The notes under the pieces: generated by a model
Told to the model about the DNA's origin: nothing
Database searches by the model: none
The model's input: the letters and a program-made list of their open reading frames with translations, nothing else
Shown: in pieces, positions 61,636 to 64,000 of the stretch
How positions within the stretch are numbered: position 1 is the first letter of the stretch
Layout: every line of letters starts with the position of its first letter
Position numbers and translations under genes: made by a program
NCBI RefSeq assembly: GCF_037975245.1
Contig: NC_092564.1
Location: 5,258,484-5,322,483, forward strand
Reading direction: 5' to 3'
DNA: 64,000 bases
Source: Apostichopus japonicus
Taxonomy: Eukaryota > Echinodermata > Holothuroidea > Aspidochirotida > Stichopodidae

Positions 61636-61756
61636 TCACATTGCTCTGGTACAAATGAAACCTCCAGACGCAATAACGCTTTGTCCGGCCATGTAAGAGG
61701 CATCGTTGGAGAGAAGAAAGGCAATCACGGATGCAATTTCATCAGGTTGGCCGTAG
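61636..61756 (-). CDS. SDR terminal coding exon
   Basis: Acceptor CTAATATACAG. It encodes YGQPDEIASVIAFLLS, then ASYMAGQSVIASGG and a short tail ending RAM before TGA. This matches the C-terminal helix and strand of classical SDRs. No clear AATAAA was found shortly downstream. Confidence 0.9.
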
Positions 61757-62955
61757 CTGTATATTAGTAAAGAACAAATATGCATACTTAATCAATAATC
61801 AACAGACATATACTGTTGGGCAATTGCTTCTGGCCGCGGTACAAACGGGTTATGTAGACTTGCCGTGTTAGTGCAGGTATGTGTATAACACGACATCTCG
61901 ACAATTTGATGCCTTTTTGATCGAGATGCTCATTTCAGTGTAACTTGCCACTTTTTACAAAAACTATCGTGTTCTTGACATTTTGGTAAAGTCAGTATAT
62001 ACCACGGCAGCCAATCGCCAATTGCACCACTTTTGTCAAAATGTGTTGTTCGTATATGTAACTCAACAAAATGTTCCTTACTTGGACATATTGTCAAATG
62101 GTTGACCAGTTCTGTCAAGATATCATGTAAGTGTACCTTGACACTCGAGAAATTACACGTATTTGACATAGCCTATGTTGTCAAGATATATAGGATAAAA
62201 GCAGCAACTAAATAACTTGAATATGTTTTTGACAAAATGTCACGTTAGCGTATATATCATACGTATATCAAACTTTCACTTTCTTTTTAGAACGTTTCGT
62301 TGTATACAGTAAAACAGAGATGTTGCTTATTGTAATGATTGCAACAGTGGATGTTAGAAATATGGTGTGTCGTAATGTAAATCAAGAGGTCGGGGGGGGG
62401 GAGTCGGGTGGGGGCACACCGTGGGTGTTTTGTCTCTGTTTTAAAATTTCCAGTTTTACACATTTAAGTCTTACCGTCCTGCTGGCTCGTTAGGCATATC
62501 AACACCTGATAGTGATCCGTAGGCGTCGACCATTTTGTTGGATACACCCTACAGGAAGAATACATACTGGTCAATATGAAACTCGAAATTGTGTTACTAT
62601 AATAAGTTATTATTGGTAAATCGACTGAATATACAGTAGTTGCAACAATCATCTAAAATGCATTTCGAAATGATCAACACTATATTAGATTCCCATATAT
62701 AGATATAATACTGAAAAGTATAGTTTAGGTATCAGTTTTTGTTTTCAGTGTATAACATGCAAGTTTACGTACAGTCTTTAACTCGATTGTTTGTCCATGA
62801 TAATTATAAGATATTCTTACCCCTTTCAGAAAAGGCGTTTCGACTCCTCCGGGGGTGACACAGTTGACCCTGATGTTGTTATTGAAACAATCACGCGCCA
62901 CTTGTTGAATCACTGATATCAAGCATACCTTGCTTATACCATACAACCGCAAAGT
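61636..62955 (-). CDS. Short-chain dehydrogenase/reductase, C-terminal part (gene runs off the right edge)
   Basis: Three exons on the minus strand: 62955-62821, 62548-62475 and 61756-61636, joining in frame to about 109 residues with stop TGA at 61638-61636. Classical SDR marks are the catalytic Tyr-x-x-x-Lys (YGISK), the strand-turn NCVTPGGVETPF, the PAGRYGQPDEIA segment and the end ASYMAGQSVIASGG. SDR enzymes reduce or oxidise carbonyl/hydroxyl groups with NAD(P)H; the substrate cannot be told. The Rossmann nucleotide-binding half and the catalytic Ser exon are not in the window. Confidence 0.9.
61757..62474 (-). other. SDR intron with recurring TTGTCAA/TTGACA words
   Basis: Between about 61900 and 62260 the words TTGTCAAAATGT, TTGACAAAATGTCA, TTGTCAAGATAT and TTCTTGACATTTTGG recur on both strands. 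This suggests a decayed tandem or palindromic repeat. A G run lies at 62391-62401. Confidence 0.5.
62475..62548 (-). CDS. SDR exon, substrate-loop region
   Basis: Acceptor CTTCCTGTAG, donor CG|GTAAGA; 74 bases. It encodes GVSNKMVDAYGSLSG and then NEPAG, the variable loop over the active site in SDRs. The split Arg codon is completed by the next exon. Confidence 0.85.
62821..62955 (-). CDS. SDR exon with catalytic Tyr and Lys
   Basis: Acceptor TATGTCCATAG, donor GGG|GTAAGA. 45 codons beginning TLRLYGISKVCLISVIQQ and ending VETPFLKG. The Tyr and Lys of YGISK are the proton-transfer pair, and N-x-V-x-PG-x-x-x-T contacts the cofactor. Confidence 0.9.
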
Positions 62956-64000
62956 CTATGGACATAGAGATAACATAAAGGGTTTTCTCGTATTAACCAC
63001 TCATATGGACGCGATTAATTATATCATACAAATACATTGTACTAAGAGATCATAAGATTATAGGCCTATCAACGCATACTCTCGTAACAAGATATAACGC
63101 ATCGACGCATAGTAACTAGTTACATGGACGCACCATGGGTTTACATGGACGTAGAACGAGTTCACAACAACGCGAAAGAGATTTTTTCTCATCGCTCCCA
63201 TAGGGAGGATGAAATATTGCAGATCATTTGCCAGTTGGACCATATACAACTATGTTAGTTGCCATAGCAACAGCTGCCATGGTAATGGTTAATTTTCCTG
63301 AATAACTACTCTCGGGTGGTCACCCATGGTGGTGTACCCCAAGGTGACCGCAAGTCCACGACTGAGGGAGGGGTCAAAATGTGTCCGTGTGTGTGCGTGC
63401 GTGTGTGTGGGTGGGTGGGTGGGAGTTGTTGAAATTGAGTGTGTATTTGTTTTTACCAGTTTGTGCCTAAACGGCCGGTCCGATTTCTTCAAATTTGATG
63501 GGAAGGTACCCCAGGGTGAACCCTTGTGTCTCGCAGGCCTCAAATAAATGAATTTGTTCATTTGAAATCAGTGTTGCAGTGTAGATACGAGGTACAAGGG
63601 AGGGCGCCCGACGGTTTTTGAACGCTGTTACTAAAATCAGCAACATGGCGACACTTACGCCTACAGCATATGTTAAGCCGTATTAATCGTTTATAATAAT
63701 AAGTTGAATTACATTTTTCCTGTAGATGTGGGAACGTTATAGGGCCACAAACTTCGTTAAACATTTTACTAAATGAATGAGATAATGTACAGTATGTACT
63801 AGAGTATAAAATTCTGTTGGTGGCGTCCTTCAAGTTGAACCCTAAATTTACATCCAGTGTTTATTTGCGATGAGATATGATGACACAGAAGTTGTGCAAT
63901 AATGCAGGTTTTGTACGTTCCTGTGATGTGTGGTTAACTAGCAGACTATACATGATTTCTCTTTAGCAAAACGTACCGCAAATTAAATTGTGAATTTATT
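62956..64000. other. SDR upstream intron or flanking DNA
   Basis: No further SDR exon recognised on the minus strand. A GT/GTGGGT simple repeat lies at about 63385-63425. Flanking words GTGTACCCCAAGGTGACC (63331) and GGTACCCCAGGGTGAACC (63505) suggest an interspersed repeat. Confidence 0.45.

Overview
This is a 64 kb piece of animal nuclear DNA. It is AT-rich, its genes are split into short exons with GT/AG introns, and it is full of microsatellites, poly-G/poly-C runs and decayed interspersed repeats. The proteins look like those of an invertebrate deuterostome, and I guess an echinoderm such as a sea cucumber. That guess rests on protein resemblance and repeat style only; nothing here names the species.

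Three protein-coding genes can be supported. (1) A ZEB/zfh-1 family zinc-finger homeodomain repressor on the plus strand: five well-supported coding exons from 27904 to 34869, plus a candidate first coding exon at 24980-25019 under a CCAAT-box promoter. The model is about 1209 residues, with five N-terminal fingers, a central C2HC finger, a divergent homeodomain, one CtBP-binding motif and three C-terminal fingers. (2) An SSUH2-like protein on the minus strand: eleven coding exons between 55834 and 44660, all joining in frame to give 437 residues, plus an inferred 5' untranslated exon ending at 58319. Its centre is a DnaJ-like cysteine-rich zinc region. (3) The last three exons of a short-chain dehydrogenase/reductase on the minus strand (62955 to 61636), whose front part lies beyond the right edge. 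ZEB and SSUH2 are convergent, with about 8 kb between them. I see no functional link among the three.

Layout: 1-24.6 kb has no recognisable gene and holds microsatellites, decayed satellites and a few CpG-richer islands that could be ZEB regulatory DNA. 24.6-36.6 kb is ZEB. 36.6-42.6 kb is intergenic with a LINE fragment. 42.6-58.5 kb is SSUH2, with a tandem duplication at its 3' end, a 203-bp minisatellite and another duplication in introns, and a small DNA transposon upstream of the start codon. 58.5-61.6 kb is repeat-rich spacer. 61.6-64 kb is the SDR gene end and flanking DNA.

The most striking object is on the minus strand at 51658-51713, inside an SSUH2 intron and in the sense direction: a complete type I hammerhead self-cleaving ribozyme fold with all core nucleotides. 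It is fused to a tRNA-like head with good A and B boxes (51709-51770), so it looks like a ribozyme-carrying SINE-type retroelement.
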